Positions 44,485 through 54,000 of a stretch of DNA of 64,000 nt are shown here, piece by piece. Under the pieces are notes generated by a model that was not told the origin of the DNA, made no database searches, and saw nothing but the letters and a program-made list of their open reading frames with translations. The position numbers and the translations under genes are program-made. The first letter of the stretch is position 1. Each line of letters starts with the position of its first letter. Where the stretch lies: positions 86,686 to 150,685 of the forward strand of contig JBFWOB010000007.1 of the NCBI GenBank assembly GCA_050250755.1, read 5' to 3'. Origin of the DNA: Ga0077555 sp050250755. GTDB lineage: Bacteria; Pseudomonadota; Alphaproteobacteria; Rhizobiales; Hyphomicrobiaceae.

Positions 44485-44656
44485 TCTTCCCTCGCATCGA
44501 GATGTGTGAAGTCTGCGAATCCGTGCTCACCTCTGGCGCGCTTGGGCGGTGACGCGAAAATTACATGCTGAAGGGATAGGCCGCGCGAGATATTTGTGCG
44601 GGCGCAGCCTTGCTGTAGGGTCCGTGTTGCCCTTTTGACAACAACCAACGGCCCCC

Positions 44657-45610
44657 ATGCACGTCATCCACGGCTACGACCATCTTCCCGCTCAACTGCG
44701 CGGCGCGGCGCTGGCGATCGGTAATTTCGACGGCGTTCACCGCGGACATCAGGCGCTGATCGCGAGGGCGCGGGAGCGGGCCGCGGAGTCGGTCCGGCCG
44801 GGCGCGTCGCATCTGGCAGCCGCCATGGTGTTCGAGCCGCATCCCCGCGAGTACTTCCATCCCGAGCGACAGCATTTTCGCATCACGTCGCTGGAGCGGA
44901 AGCTCAAGCTGTTCGAGCATTACGGCCTCGACATGACAGTGGTGGTACCATTCGGCGAGCACGTCGCGAACCTCGTCCCGCAGGCGTTCGTCGAGCAGGT
45001 CCTGGTGGCGGGGATCGGCGTCCGGCACGTGGTGGTCGGCTACGATTTCTTCTTCGGGAAAGGGCGCGGCGGCAGCGCGGCCGACTTGCAGCGGTTCGGC
45101 GAGCAGCTCGGTTTCGGCGTGAGCGTCGTGCCGCCCGTCGCCGAGGGGGGCGAGGTGTTCTCGTCGTCGGCCATCCGTGCGGAGATCGCGCAGGGCGACG
45201 TGGGTGGCGCGGCGTCCATGATGGGTCACTGGTGGACGGTCAGCGGCGAAGTGGTCGGTGGCGCCAAGCTCGGCACCGGCATGGGTTTCCCAACCGCCAA
45301 CGTCCTGCTGCCGAGAACGACGCCGCTGGCCTATGGCATCTACGCCGTGTTCGTCGATACGCCGTACGGGCGACGCCAGGGAGCGGCCTATCTGGGCACA
45401 CGGCCAACATTCGATAACGGCCCGCCGGTGCTGGAGGTGTTCCTGTTCGATTTCGACGGCGATCTCTACGGGCGGCAGATCGAGGTGTCGTTCGTAGCCT
45501 TTATTCGCCCCGACCGTCGCTTCGATGGCATGGAAGCGCTGATGGTCCAGATGGATCAGGACTGCAACAAGGCGCGGGAGATCCTCGCCGCCGCGCCCCA
45601 GCTCTCGTAG
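44657..45610 (+). CDS. ribF: Bifunctional riboflavin kinase / FAD synthetase
   Basis: A 317-residue enzyme. The N-terminal adenylyltransferase domain (about 1-175) has AIGNFDGVHRGHQALI, VFEPHPREYF, GYDFFFGKGRGG and VFSSSAIRAEI. The C-terminal riboflavin kinase domain (about 185-310) has GAKLGTGMGFPTANVLLP, AAYLGTRPTF and EVFLFDFDGDLYGRQIEVSF. It makes FMN and FAD from riboflavin and ATP. I see no FMN riboswitch upstream. Confidence 0.95.
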   Translation: MHVIHGYDHLPAQLRGAALAIGNFDGVHRGHQALIARARERAAESVRPGASHLAAAMVFEPHPREYFHPERQHFRITSLERKLKLFEHYGLDMTVVVPFGEHVANLVPQAFVEQVLVAGIGVRHVVVGYDFFFGKGRGGSAADLQRFGEQLGFGVSVVPPVAEGGEVFSSSAIRAEIAQGDVGGAASMMGHWWTVSGEVVGGAKLGTGMGFPTANVLLPRTTPLAYGIYAVFVDTPYGRRQGAAYLGTRPTFDNGPPVLEVFLFDFDGDLYGRQIEVSFVAFIRPDRRFDGMEALMVQMDQDCNKAREILAAAPQLS

Positions 45611-45637
45611 CCACGTCTCGCCATTTCATCGGCCCGC

Positions 45638-46258
45638 TCAGCGGGGTTGGGTTGTCGTCGTCTGCGACATGCGCTGCCGGGATGTCGCCGGGCCGCTCCG
45701 GAGCTCAATGTCGAGCGTGCGATCGGCGAACGTGTTGTTCAGGTCGTCGTGGATGCGCAGCACGATCTTATACGCCCCGTCGGGGAACTTCAGATGGTTG
45801 ACCGTCAGGTCGCCGTAGACCTCCGTCAGCGGTGCGGGACCCGCCGCAGAGCGAGCCAGCGGCAGTTGCCAGGCATTGTCGTGAGCTGCGACGGTCTTGC
45901 CTTGCGCATCGCGGATCAGAATGTCCACCGACATGGAGGCACGGACGTTCCCCTTCTCGAAGCGGGTCATGAGATTGGTCGGCTCGAAGTAGATATGGAA
46001 TGGCGTACCCGGCGCGATCACGTTCGAACGAGCCTGGAATTTCCCGAACCCCGTGGCCGCATTCTGCGCAAGCGCGATGCGCTGGATGGCGATGCCGCTA
46101 GCCGTCGTATCGTCGATGAGCGCGGATGCAGTTTGTGTGCCGGCGGCGCTTTGCTTGGAGGCGAGATCCAACCGGACAGCGAAGTTGCCCGTGGCTGTCG
46201 AGATGGTGGAGAGGACCAGGAAGCCTGCTGCGAGGAGGATGCTGAATTTGTTTTCCAT
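45638..46258 (-). CDS. Secreted protein of unknown function
   Basis: A 206-residue protein with a signal peptide at about 1-24 (ILLAAGFLVLSTISTATG). The mature part is predicted mainly beta. One stretch reads PGTPFHIYFEPTNLMTRFEK and another VNHLKFPDGAYKIVLRIHDD, which resemble an immunoglobulin-like or exported sandwich fold. No catalytic motif is seen. A CGGAG Shine-Dalgarno precedes the ATG. It converges on ribF with 27 bases between stops. Confidence 0.65.
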   Translation of the reverse strand: MENKFSILLAAGFLVLSTISTATGNFAVRLDLASKQSAAGTQTASALIDDTTASGIAIQRIALAQNAATGFGKFQARSNVIAPGTPFHIYFEPTNLMTRFEKGNVRASMSVDILIRDAQGKTVAAHDNAWQLPLARSAAGPAPLTEVYGDLTVNHLKFPDGAYKIVLRIHDDLNNTFADRTLDIELRSGPATSRQRMSQTTTTQPR

Positions 46259-46503
46259 AACGCGTACTCCGATGGGCCGTGCGCGGCACTCAGTCCGTTG
46301 ACGACACTGATATGTCGAAATCGAACGATGTTCAATATCGGATCGATGCGGTTCGGATCACAATTTCGTGATTTATGGATCTGGCCATATCGAAAATGAG
46401 AATAGAGACGCGGCAATACCCCTGAAACGATAGGGGCCGGCAACTTGCCTTGACGATCACCAAAAGATCGGAGAGCCGCAAAAAACGTACGATTCCAACG
46501 CGA

Positions 46504-47178
46504 CTAAGAGGCGACGAGTTCCCAGACTGCGGTGTTCTTGATCTCGGCGTCTTCCAACTCCCGGGTCACGGGAACCCGGTGTTCGGCAAGCTTCTTGAAA
46601 CGGTTGCGGGGAAAGTAGCTGCGGCCAGGATCGCCGATCAGCACGCGTGCTCCTCGACCTGCCGCTGTCGAGATGAAGGCAAGCACGCGATCAGCCAGTT
46701 CGCGCTCGTAGAACAGATCGCCGACCAGAAGCACGGAGAATTGCGCGTCGGGGGCTGCGGCCAGCAGGTCATCCGCTGTTGTGCTGATGGCGCACGCATT
46801 CGCCTCGCCATTAAGCACGCATGCGACCAGCGCGACCGCGTCGATATCGGCTGCCAGAACGGATTGTGCGCCTGCCTTCATGGCAGCGATGGCAGTCAGA
46901 CCGGAACCTGCGCCGAGGTCCAGCACCTGCTTGCAGGCGACGAGATGCGGGTGATCGAGAAGGTGGCGCGCGAGCGCCTGACCGCCGGCCCAGGCAAACG
47001 CCCAGTACGGCGGCGGCACGCTCATCTCGCCGAGTTCTTCTTCTGTCTTGCTCCAGATCGGGAGTGATTCTTCGGCCAGATGCAGACGGATTTCGGGCAC
47101 CAATGGCGGTGTCAGAAGTCGGGTATTGGCGCGGATGAAGGCGGGCCAGTCGCGGCCGGGGGGAAGGCTATCGGTCAT
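46504..47178 (-). CDS. Class I SAM-dependent methyltransferase, METTL20 (ETFB lysine methyltransferase)-like
   Basis: A 224-residue methyltransferase. PPYWAFAWAGGQALARHLLD precedes motif I VLDLGAGSGLTAIAAM, the acidic residue at the end of strand 2 is in VLAADIDAVAL, and the family motif is VGDLFYERELAD. This D-x-x-Y-E set matches METTL20-like enzymes, which methylate lysines of electron-transfer flavoprotein beta in rhizobia and animals. Its ATG overlaps the stop of the upstream paralogue (ATGA at 47178-47175). Confidence 0.82.
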   Translation of the reverse strand: MTDSLPPGRDWPAFIRANTRLLTPPLVPEIRLHLAEESLPIWSKTEEELGEMSVPPPYWAFAWAGGQALARHLLDHPHLVACKQVLDLGAGSGLTAIAAMKAGAQSVLAADIDAVALVACVLNGEANACAISTTADDLLAAAPDAQFSVLLVGDLFYERELADRVLAFISTAAGRGARVLIGDPGRSYFPRNRFKKLAEHRVPVTRELEDAEIKNTAVWELVAS

Positions 47179-47882
47179 GGAGTGGCTTTGGTGCGGGGTG
47201 CGCGAGGCGTCCCGCGACGACGCGGCCGGCAATGCCAGATGCGGCCCAGCTCCGCGTCGTCGTCGTCCAGCGCCGGCGTCAGCGGGGCGTCATAGCGGGC
47301 GACCTCGACGAAGCCGCGAGCGGGGCAGCGGGCAGTGAGGCGGTCGCCGATGATGACGGGCAGGCCCGCGGCCAGAACGCGCTCGAGGAAGGCGCCGACA
47401 CGAACCGCGAGCTCCGGCTCGTAGACGAGATCGGAGATGAGGATCATATCCACCGAAGGGATCTCGCCCAGGCAGTCCTCGGTCGATATGTCGATGGCAG
47501 CGGCGACGCCGTTTGCCTCGGCGTTGAGAGCGATGGCTGCGGCCGCCAATGGATCGACATCGACGGCGAACACATGGGCGGCGCCGGCCTTGATGGCGGC
47601 GATCGAAGCAATGCCGGAACCCGCGCCAATATCTGCAATGCGCAGACCCTCAATGAGCGTGGGGGTATCGAGAATGTGGCGTGCCATGGCTTGCCCACCG
47701 GGCCAGGCGAAGGCCCAATAGGGCGGATAGACCGGAAGCTCGGGATGGCTTTCGTTGAAATCGCGGACCTCCCGGAAAATCAGGTGGGGATCGTGCGCGA
47801 GATGCAGGTCGATCTCCGGCACGAGCGCGGCTCGTCGCATGGCCGACTGCGATTGCACGAACGACGTGACGAACGCGGTCAT
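47175..47882 (-). CDS. Second METTL20-like SAM-dependent methyltransferase
   Basis: A 235-residue paralogue of the next gene: PPYWAFAWPGGQAMARHILD, motif I IADIGAGSGIASIAAI, acidic strand-2 residue in VFAVDVDPLAA, and ISDLVYEPELAVRV. The C-terminal tail is basic (CRPRRRGTPRAPRTKATP), unlike its partner. The pair looks like an old tandem duplication with possible substrate divergence. It is translationally coupled to the downstream copy. The EVE gene lies 22 bases upstream of its start on the same strand. Confidence 0.82.
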   Translation of the reverse strand: MTAFVTSFVQSQSAMRRAALVPEIDLHLAHDPHLIFREVRDFNESHPELPVYPPYWAFAWPGGQAMARHILDTPTLIEGLRIADIGAGSGIASIAAIKAGAAHVFAVDVDPLAAAAIALNAEANGVAAAIDISTEDCLGEIPSVDMILISDLVYEPELAVRVGAFLERVLAAGLPVIIGDRLTARCPARGFVEVARYDAPLTPALDDDDAELGRIWHCRPRRRGTPRAPRTKATP

Positions 47883-47904
47883 GGGTGTGCCGCGCGGTCG
47901 TTAT

Positions 47905-48495
47905 TCATTTGAGGCTCGCGGGATCGAATCCAGCCATGCGGCAAACCTCGGCCCACTGGGCTTTCGTGACGGGTTGCACGGATAGCCGCATGGACGTGAC
48001 GAGGCTCATGTCGGCCAGCTTCCCATTGTTCTTCACGTCCACCAAAGTTACTGGCTTCGGCAGATCGGCGACCGCGATCACGTCGACACATTCCCATGTG
48101 CCGGTGGTGTCGTCGGGGTCAGGATGGGCCAGTGCCGAAACGCGCGCGATTCCGACGATCTCCTTGCCGATGTTGGAATGATAGAAGAACGCGAGATCGC
48201 CGAGCTTCATGGCGCGCATATTGTTGCGCGCGAGAAAGTTTCGCACGCCGGTCCAAGGTTCGCCGGTCTTGCCTTTTTTCTTCAAGTCTTCCCACGAGAA
48301 TGCGTCCGGCTCGGACTTCATCAGCCAATAGCCCGTCGAGACGATGGGGGCTGGCGATTTGCGTTCTGGTGCGGCCTTTGTGGCGGCCCCGGACGTCAGC
48401 TTGGCCGCAGTCTTCGTGGTACGCTTGCTGGCGGGCTTGGCGTTTGCCGTCTGGGACGATTTCGGTTTCGGGCTGGGAGCGCGTTTTGCCGGCAT
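47905..48495 (-). CDS. EVE domain protein with basic N-terminal tail
   Basis: A 196-residue protein. The first 50 residues are a Lys/Ala/Pro/Ser/Thr-rich tail, probably disordered and nucleic-acid binding. The EVE domain follows (about 55-190): STGYWLMKSEPDAFSWEDLK, WTGVRNFLARNNMRAMKLGD, LAFFYHSNIGKEIVGIARV. EVE domains are PUA-like and bind modified bases in DNA or RNA. It is followed on the same strand by the two methyltransferase genes. Confidence 0.88.
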   Translation of the reverse strand: MPAKRAPSPKPKSSQTANAKPASKRTTKTAAKLTSGAATKAAPERKSPAPIVSTGYWLMKSEPDAFSWEDLKKKGKTGEPWTGVRNFLARNNMRAMKLGDLAFFYHSNIGKEIVGIARVSALAHPDPDDTTGTWECVDVIAVADLPKPVTLVDVKNNGKLADMSLVTSMRLSVQPVTKAQWAEVCRMAGFDPASLK

Positions 48496-48663
48496 GTCAG
48501 AACATCGACCCTGCTTCAGGATGCTGTCCTTTGCCCTCTACCACCTGCCAAGCCACGTCGGCAAATCTTCTGCTGGAGAGGGCGCGCTTCGGGCGCGGGC
48601 GCTTCGATAGTGGAAGTGGCTTTTCACGCCGAGCGGTACACATTGATAGTCAGGCTGCTGAAG

Positions 48664-49539
48664 TCACTCTGGAGCGAGCCAGATCCAGTCGGCGCGAGGA
48701 CCATCGGGCCCATGGGGGCTGGTCGCCTGCTCTTTTTCAACCCTCGTCATCGGCGGAGCTGTGGGCAGCATGGAAATCGTGACAACGTCGGTTGCGCCTC
48801 GTTTCCTGAGGCGTTCCGGCAAGCCTCCATTGTAAATCACATGGAAATCGCCAACCACAATGACCAGGACTTCTTGAGGGTGGCTGCGGATATATTCGGT
48901 CGCTGTCCATGCCATCGTGTCATCCCAGGCGGACTGAGCCATGAAATAATTCTCGATCTTGTCCGATTCGCTGATTTCACGCGGCATAGCGGCTTTGAAG
49001 CGCTGGAAATAAAGATCATTGCCGCGCCCTTCGATCGCAAAATCCTTCGGAAGCTGTTTCCGATCCTCGGCGTTTAATACCTTGAGGCCCTGATTTGCTA
49101 TCTGCGTCGTCACACGGCGGGCGACGTTGAGAGCAATCGTATTCTGCGCGGCAGCGGGAAAGAGTATCTGGTCACGATAATGATCCAGAGAGCCTTTCCA
49201 ACTTACTGCGCGCAAGAACTCTGTTTCATTCGTGCGTCCTCGCCGGAAATCATCAAGATGCGACTGGTCGGGCCGGTCGAGAAATTCCATGCCAACGCTC
49301 ACTGCCAATCCGCGCGAACGAAGTTCCGACATGACCATCAATTGATAAGCCTGATGAAGATCATTGCGATGTCGCTCGCCAAGGACAACGATTGTGCCGG
49401 GTTTCACATCTGCCAGGCAAGCCGACACAGTCGACGCGTTCAGCGTGGTGCCGGAGAGGATTATCGGGCTCGAACGAGAGGCGGCATAGGAAGAAGTTCC
49501 CGTGAATAGTACCAGAGCAAATAGCCAGTAGAGAAACAT
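48664..49539 (-). CDS. ChaN family heme-binding-type lipoprotein or periplasmic protein
   Basis: A 291-residue exported protein. A signal peptide lies at about 1-20 (FLYWLFALVLFTGTSSYAA) with no lipobox Cys. The ChaN/DUF399 motifs are IVVLGERHRNDLHQAYQ, VSVGMEFLDRPDQSHLDDF and VLVIVVGDFHVIYNGGLPER. ChaN in Campylobacter binds heme between subunits; a role in iron handling is likely but unproven. The ATG at 49539 is preferred over TTG 49554. Confidence 0.8.
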   Translation of the reverse strand: MFLYWLFALVLFTGTSSYAASRSSPIILSGTTLNASTVSACLADVKPGTIVVLGERHRNDLHQAYQLMVMSELRSRGLAVSVGMEFLDRPDQSHLDDFRRGRTNETEFLRAVSWKGSLDHYRDQILFPAAAQNTIALNVARRVTTQIANQGLKVLNAEDRKQLPKDFAIEGRGNDLYFQRFKAAMPREISESDKIENYFMAQSAWDDTMAWTATEYIRSHPQEVLVIVVGDFHVIYNGGLPERLRKRGATDVVTISMLPTAPPMTRVEKEQATSPHGPDGPRADWIWLAPE

Positions 49540-49629
49540 CGATTGGAGTCCCAAATTGCGAGACGGCGATACGGACGTCCGCCTCTGTCCCGACTAGATG
49601 TGACGCCCCATCCGCTCGCTCATTCCGCC

Positions 49630-50379
49630 TCAGCTTACCGTCGCGATCAGCCGTTCCAGCGTCTCGAGCGTCGATCGGTCGAGATGGCCGTCCACACGGG
49701 CGGGGCGAAAGTGGCGTTGAAATGCGATCAGAACCTGCTGCGAGCTGAGGTCGAGGGTGCCTGTTTCCTCGATACCGTAGCCGTAGGTGCGGAGCAGAGC
49801 TTGCGCGACGGCGACGTCGTCGTGACATGCACCGAGCCCGAGGCCGACATCGTTGTCATTGACGGCCGCAGGCGGCACCCAACGGCCAACGCCCGACAGC
49901 CATAGCCGCTTCCAATCGAACTTCTCGCCAGGATCGATCTTGCGAGCGGGCGCGACATCGGAGTGGGCGAGAACGCGCTCGGGGCGGATCGCCCAGCGTC
50001 TCACCACGTCGGCTGCGAGCGCGATAACCGCAGCCATCTGGGCGTCGGTGAAATCCGGGTAGCCCTCATCGTGTCCGGGATTGTGAATCTCGAACCCGAT
50101 CGAGCGCGAGTTGATGTCAGTGTCGCCGGCCCACACTGATACGCCCGCGTGCCAGGCGCGCATGACCTCCGGCACCATCTGGGTGATGCGACCGTCGATG
50201 TCGATGACGTAGTGACACGACACCCTCGCCTCATGGCGCGACAGCCAATCGATAGCGCGTTCGCAAGACTTCATGCCGGTGTAATGCAACAACAGCATAT
50301 CTGGACCGTTGCAGCCCCGACGCGGCTCCCGGCACGGAGACGGGTGCGTCTCGGCGACGAGCGCGGAGTCGCGGGGCAT
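49630..50379 (-). CDS. N-acetylmuramoyl-L-alanine amidase (AmiD type)
   Basis: A 249-residue Amidase_2 enzyme. Zinc ligands and fold residues are in MLLLHYTGMKSCERAIDWLS (His), ARVSCHYVIDIDGRITQMVP, SIGFEIHNPG and VLAHSDVAPARKIDPGEKF (His, Asp). The C-terminal part (about 175-245) is a peptidoglycan-binding domain with VAVAQALLRTYGYGIEETG. It cuts the amide between muramic acid and the stem peptide in wall recycling. No signal peptide is seen. Its ATG shares a base with the stop of the DnaJ-like gene (TGATG). Confidence 0.9.
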   Translation of the reverse strand: MPRDSALVAETHPSPCREPRRGCNGPDMLLLHYTGMKSCERAIDWLSRHEARVSCHYVIDIDGRITQMVPEVMRAWHAGVSVWAGDTDINSRSIGFEIHNPGHDEGYPDFTDAQMAAVIALAADVVRRWAIRPERVLAHSDVAPARKIDPGEKFDWKRLWLSGVGRWVPPAAVNDNDVGLGLGACHDDVAVAQALLRTYGYGIEETGTLDLSSQQVLIAFQRHFRPARVDGHLDRSTLETLERLIATVS

Positions 50380-51077
50380 CACAAGCCCTTCTCCCGCGCG
50401 ATCGTCTCGTAGGCGACGTTGATCGCGGCGAGCGTGCGCTCCGCGATAGCGACAAACTCCGCTGGAACGCCGCGCCCGATCAGGCGGTCGGGATGATGCT
50501 CGGCAACGAGCTTGCGATATCGGCTCTTGATCTCGCTGGCGGTCGCGGATGGCGTCAGCCCAAGCGTGGTGTAAGGATCGGCCTCGGCGGTGACGAAAAG
50601 CGATCGAACCCACGCCAGCTCGCTGTCACTAACGCCGATCAGGCGTGCGACGTCGGCAAGATATTTGTCTTCGCGCTCGTGCAGGATGCCATCCGCCGCC
50701 GCGATCACGAAAAGCCCTTCCAGCACGTCGAGCCGCAGTTGAGGGTCGTCGATCAATAGCCGCCCGATCTGGCGCGCGTAGTAGTCGTATCCAGCCGTAT
50801 CCTGCTTTGCGAGGTCGAAGACATGGCGGACATTCGCTTCATCGTTTGCCGGGAATGTGCAGACGCGCCGGAACGCCTCGACCTCATCGCAAGTCACCAG
50901 ACCGTCCGATTTTGCCATCTTGGCCGACAGTGCGATGATGGCGATCGTGAAGGCGACGCCAGTCGATTGATCGACGTGCTCGCGCGTCTCGATTCCAAGC
51001 GCGCGCAGAAATGGGGTAATGCTTTCGAAACGCACGGCGGCGGCGGCCGCGCTGGAGAGTGTTTGCCAAATCGTCAT
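50379..51077 (-). CDS. DnaJ family protein with TerB-like domain (DjlA-like)
   Basis: A 232-residue protein. The N-terminal helical domain is TerB-like (about 30-150): TGVAFTIAIIALSAKMAKSD, FVIAAADGILHEREDKYLAD. The C-terminal J domain (about 165-230) carries the HPD tripeptide in LVAEHHPDRLIGRG. It stimulates Hsp70; unlike enteric DjlA no N-terminal membrane helix is obvious. It is coupled to the amidase gene downstream. Confidence 0.87.
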   Translation of the reverse strand: MTIWQTLSSAAAAAVRFESITPFLRALGIETREHVDQSTGVAFTIAIIALSAKMAKSDGLVTCDEVEAFRRVCTFPANDEANVRHVFDLAKQDTAGYDYYARQIGRLLIDDPQLRLDVLEGLFVIAAADGILHEREDKYLADVARLIGVSDSELAWVRSLFVTAEADPYTTLGLTPSATASEIKSRYRKLVAEHHPDRLIGRGVPAEFVAIAERTLAAINVAYETIAREKGL

Positions 51078-51268
51078 GGCGCGAAACTACCGCAAACAGC
51101 AGCTTCCGGTCCATGTCATCGCGCTGTTTCGCCGCTATAGATCCTCGCGTGGCCACATGAATTTGTGCGAGGACGGGATGTGGCCGATTTTTGCCATTCT
51201 GCTGCCTCATAGGCGTCATTGCGCCGTTGACTCGAGCGGTGCTGGATGACGGGGGCTGAGACGTCGAG

Positions 51269-51736
51269 ATGGATTTTATCGAGCCGGACTCGTTCCGCGT
51301 GATGGGCTGGGAATTGATCGTCGGAGCGCTGGTGTTGATCGCGCTTGCGAGCGTCGCCGTAGCCGGGTCCGAGCAATCGGTATTCGGTGTCTGGCAGCAT
51401 CCCGAGAACGGCAGCCGGATCGCCGTTTATCCCTGTCAATATGGGCGGCTGTGCATCAAAATCGTGGCTATCGGCGACGGGCAGGCGGCCGACGACAAGA
51501 ATGAGGATCCCGACCTCAGATCGAGGCCGATCATTGGCCTGACGATCATGACGGGCGCTGAGCGCACACCCGATGGACGCTGGGCTGGTCGGCTCTACAA
51601 TCGCAAGGATGGAACATACTACGACGGTTATCTGGCGCCCGCTGGAACCGACAAACTCAAGCTGACGGGCTGTGCCATCGTCGTATTGTGCCGATCTCTG
51701 ATCTGGCATCGTGTGCCAAAGCCCGCGCCGTCGTGA
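51269..51736 (+). CDS. DUF2147-like exported protein
   Basis: A 155-residue protein with an N-terminal hydrophobic segment (ELIVGALVLIALASVAVAG). The remainder shows the DUF2147 pattern: SVFGVWQHPENGSRIAVYPC, GRLCIKIVAIGD, GRWAGRLYNRKDGTYYDGYL and LKLTGCAIVVLCRSLIWHRV. DUF2147 proteins are periplasmic with unknown function. An internal ATG at 51302 is an alternative start. It converges on the ABC-F gene. Confidence 0.75.
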   Translation: MDFIEPDSFRVMGWELIVGALVLIALASVAVAGSEQSVFGVWQHPENGSRIAVYPCQYGRLCIKIVAIGDGQAADDKNEDPDLRSRPIIGLTIMTGAERTPDGRWAGRLYNRKDGTYYDGYLAPAGTDKLKLTGCAIVVLCRSLIWHRVPKPAPS

Positions 51737-51772
51737 GGCTGTACCCGCCGCCCATTGAGCGGCGCAGGTCAC

Positions 51773-53671
51773 TCAGCTCTCGACGGCTGCCCCCTCCAGC
51801 GCCTCCGTCGCAACAAGCCATGCCTCTTCGGCTTCCGCGAGCTCTTTGGCCTTCAAGCCACGTTCGTGAACCAGTTTTTGAGCCTTGGCCGCGTCACGGG
51901 TGTAGAGCTCGGGATCACCGAGTGATGTGTCGAGGCGCGCGATCTCGGCCGAAAGCTTCTCCATCCGCTTTTCGGCCGACTGCACGTCTCTGCGGAGCGG
52001 TGCGAGTTGGGCGCGCCTCTCTGCGGCGTCGCGGCGCTGATCGGCGCGAGAGAATCTGGCTTCGGCGATGCGATCGTCGGATGGCTTCGTGCGGGTCTTA
52101 CCGCCGCGCTCGGCCAGCAACTCGGCGCGGTAGTCTTCCATGTCGCCCTCGTAGGGACGCACGGTGCCGTTCTTGACGATCCAAAGCCGGTCGGCCGAAG
52201 CGTCGATCAGATGCCGATCGTGACTGATGAGGATCACCGCGCCTTCGTACTCGTTCAGCGCATGCACCAGCGCCTCGCGACTATCCACGTCGAGATGGTT
52301 CGTAGGCTCGTCGAGGATCAGGATGTGGGGCGCGTAAAACGCCGTCATGGCCATCAACAGGCGGGCTTTCTCGCCGCCGGATAGGTTCTTGGCCTTGGTA
52401 TCGGCCTTGGCGGCGCCGAAGCCCCATGTGCCAAGCTTTGCGCGCCGCTCGGCCTCGGTGGCGGCGGGCATCAGGCGCGTGACCTGGTCGAACGGCGTCC
52501 ACTCCGGCGCCAGATCGTCTAGTTGGTGCTGCGCGAAATACCCCACCTCGAGCTTGTGTGATCGGCGCATGGTGCCGTCCAGCGCCGCGAGCCGACCGGC
52601 GATTAGCTTCGCGAACGTCGATTTGCCATTGCCGTTCTGGCCGAGCAGCGCGATCCGGTCGTCCTGGTCGATACGCAGGTCCAAGCGCGAGAGCACTGGT
52701 GCATCCGGCGCGTAGCCGACGCTCGCGCGTTCGAGCTGGAAAATGGGGCTCGCGAGCAGCTTCTCCGGACCCGGCAGCCTGAACGGGACCGCACGCTCGT
52801 CGACCTCGGCGGCGATCGGCTGCATCCGGGCGAGAGCCTTGACGCGGCTCTGGGCCTGCGCCGCTTTCGAGGCCTTCGCCTTGAAGCGCGTGATGAACGC
52901 TTCGAGATGGCGCCGCTGCTCGTCCTGCTTTTTCTGCAATTTCAGGTCGAGGCGCTGCTTCTCGCGACGTGTCTCCTCGAACGTATCGTAGCCGCCGGAG
53001 TAAAGCGTGAGCTTGCCGCGATCGAGGTGGACGATCGAGCCGACCGCGCGATTGAGCAGGTCGCGGTCGTGGCTGACCATGATCACAGTATGCGGATAGG
53101 CTTTGAGGTAGGCTTCGAGCCAGAGCGTGCCTTCGAGGTCGAGATAGTTGGTCGGTTCATCCAGCAGCAGCACTTCGGGCTCGAGAAACAGAATCGAAGC
53201 GAGGGCGACGCGCATGCGCCAGCCGCCGGAGTATTCGCGGCAGGACCGGCGCTGAGCGTCCTCGTCGAAGCCGAGACCTGCGAGGATCTGTGCCGCGCGT
53301 GCGGGCGCCGCGTGCGCATCGATATCGATCAGGCGCTCATGGATGGCGGCGATTCGCGCAGCATCGGTCGCCGTGTCAGCTTCTGTGAGGAGACCGGCTC
53401 GCTCCGTATCGGCAGCGAGCACCCAGTCGATCAGGCTGTCGTCGCCGCCCGGTGCCTCCTGCGCGACGTACCCGATCCGCGCGCCCCTGGCCGTGCTGAT
53501 AGACCCATCATCCGGTGTGATCTCGCCGACGATCAGACGGATGAGGGTTGATTTGCCCGCGCCATTGCGGCCGACAAGGCCCACCTTGTGGCCAGTCGGG
53601 ATGGCAACGGTCGCGCCTTCGAGGATGGGCTTGCCCTCGATGCGGTATGTGAGCTCATTGATGTGCAGCAT
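51773..53671 (-). CDS. ABC-F family ATPase
   Basis: A 632-residue protein with two ABC domains and no membrane part. Domain 1 has GLVGRNGAGKSTLIRLI, the signature SGGWRMRVALA and VLLLDEPTNYLDLEGTLWLE. A Lys/Arg/Gln-rich linker lies between (about 235-280). Domain 2 has LLGQNGNGKSTFAKLI, LSGGEKARLLMAM and HILILDEPTNHLDVDS. A charged C-terminal coiled coil (about 540-632) follows, as in Uup/YheS-type members. ABC-F proteins act on the ribosome or on DNA repair intermediates. Confidence 0.92.
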   Translation of the reverse strand: MLHINELTYRIEGKPILEGATVAIPTGHKVGLVGRNGAGKSTLIRLIVGEITPDDGSISTARGARIGYVAQEAPGGDDSLIDWVLAADTERAGLLTEADTATDAARIAAIHERLIDIDAHAAPARAAQILAGLGFDEDAQRRSCREYSGGWRMRVALASILFLEPEVLLLDEPTNYLDLEGTLWLEAYLKAYPHTVIMVSHDRDLLNRAVGSIVHLDRGKLTLYSGGYDTFEETRREKQRLDLKLQKKQDEQRRHLEAFITRFKAKASKAAQAQSRVKALARMQPIAAEVDERAVPFRLPGPEKLLASPIFQLERASVGYAPDAPVLSRLDLRIDQDDRIALLGQNGNGKSTFAKLIAGRLAALDGTMRRSHKLEVGYFAQHQLDDLAPEWTPFDQVTRLMPAATEAERRAKLGTWGFGAAKADTKAKNLSGGEKARLLMAMTAFYAPHILILDEPTNHLDVDSREALVHALNEYEGAVILISHDRHLIDASADRLWIVKNGTVRPYEGDMEDYRAELLAERGGKTRTKPSDDRIAEARFSRADQRRDAAERRAQLAPLRRDVQSAEKRMEKLSAEIARLDTSLGDPELYTRDAAKAQKLVHERGLKAKELAEAEEAWLVATEALEGAAVES

Positions 53672-53739
53672 GGCGGGCCGGAGATAGCGGCTCGCGCCAC
53701 CGATGTCACGCGCAGGTAGGAAGCGGCATCAATTCGGCG

Positions 53740-54000
53740 CTAGTTGCGGCCGTCACCGAAGTCGTTGAAGCGCGCCCAGAACTCCTCGCGATCGCACTGA
53801 TTGCGGAGGTTGAGGCTGTTCATTGACCGGCCATTGTCGCGAATGCAACGGCCCTCGCGATCCATGGTGGAGGTGCGCTGGCGCTGCTCGTAGCGATCGC
53901 GGTCGTACGACTTGCGGCTATACCGCCGATCCTGAGCCGAAGCCTGAAGGGCCGGCAACAGGGTGAGCGAGAACGCGAGGGCGGCGACGATCGTGCGCAT
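53740..54000 (-). CDS. Small secreted protein of unknown function
   Basis: An 86-residue protein with a clear signal peptide (VAALAFSLTLLPALQASAQ, cleavage near residue 23). The mature part is short, very rich in Arg, Asp and Tyr, with two Cys in REGRCIRDNG and LRNQCDREEF. GGAGAAATTAA precedes the ATG. No family is recognised. Confidence 0.65.
   Translation of the reverse strand: MRTIVAALAFSLTLLPALQASAQDRRYSRKSYDRDRYEQRQRTSTMDREGRCIRDNGRSMNSLNLRNQCDREEFWARFNDFGDGRN

Noticed and set aside
44433..44656. FMN riboswitch before ribF
   Set aside because: No RFN-type conserved elements are visible; the only structure is a hairpin that fits termination of yghU.
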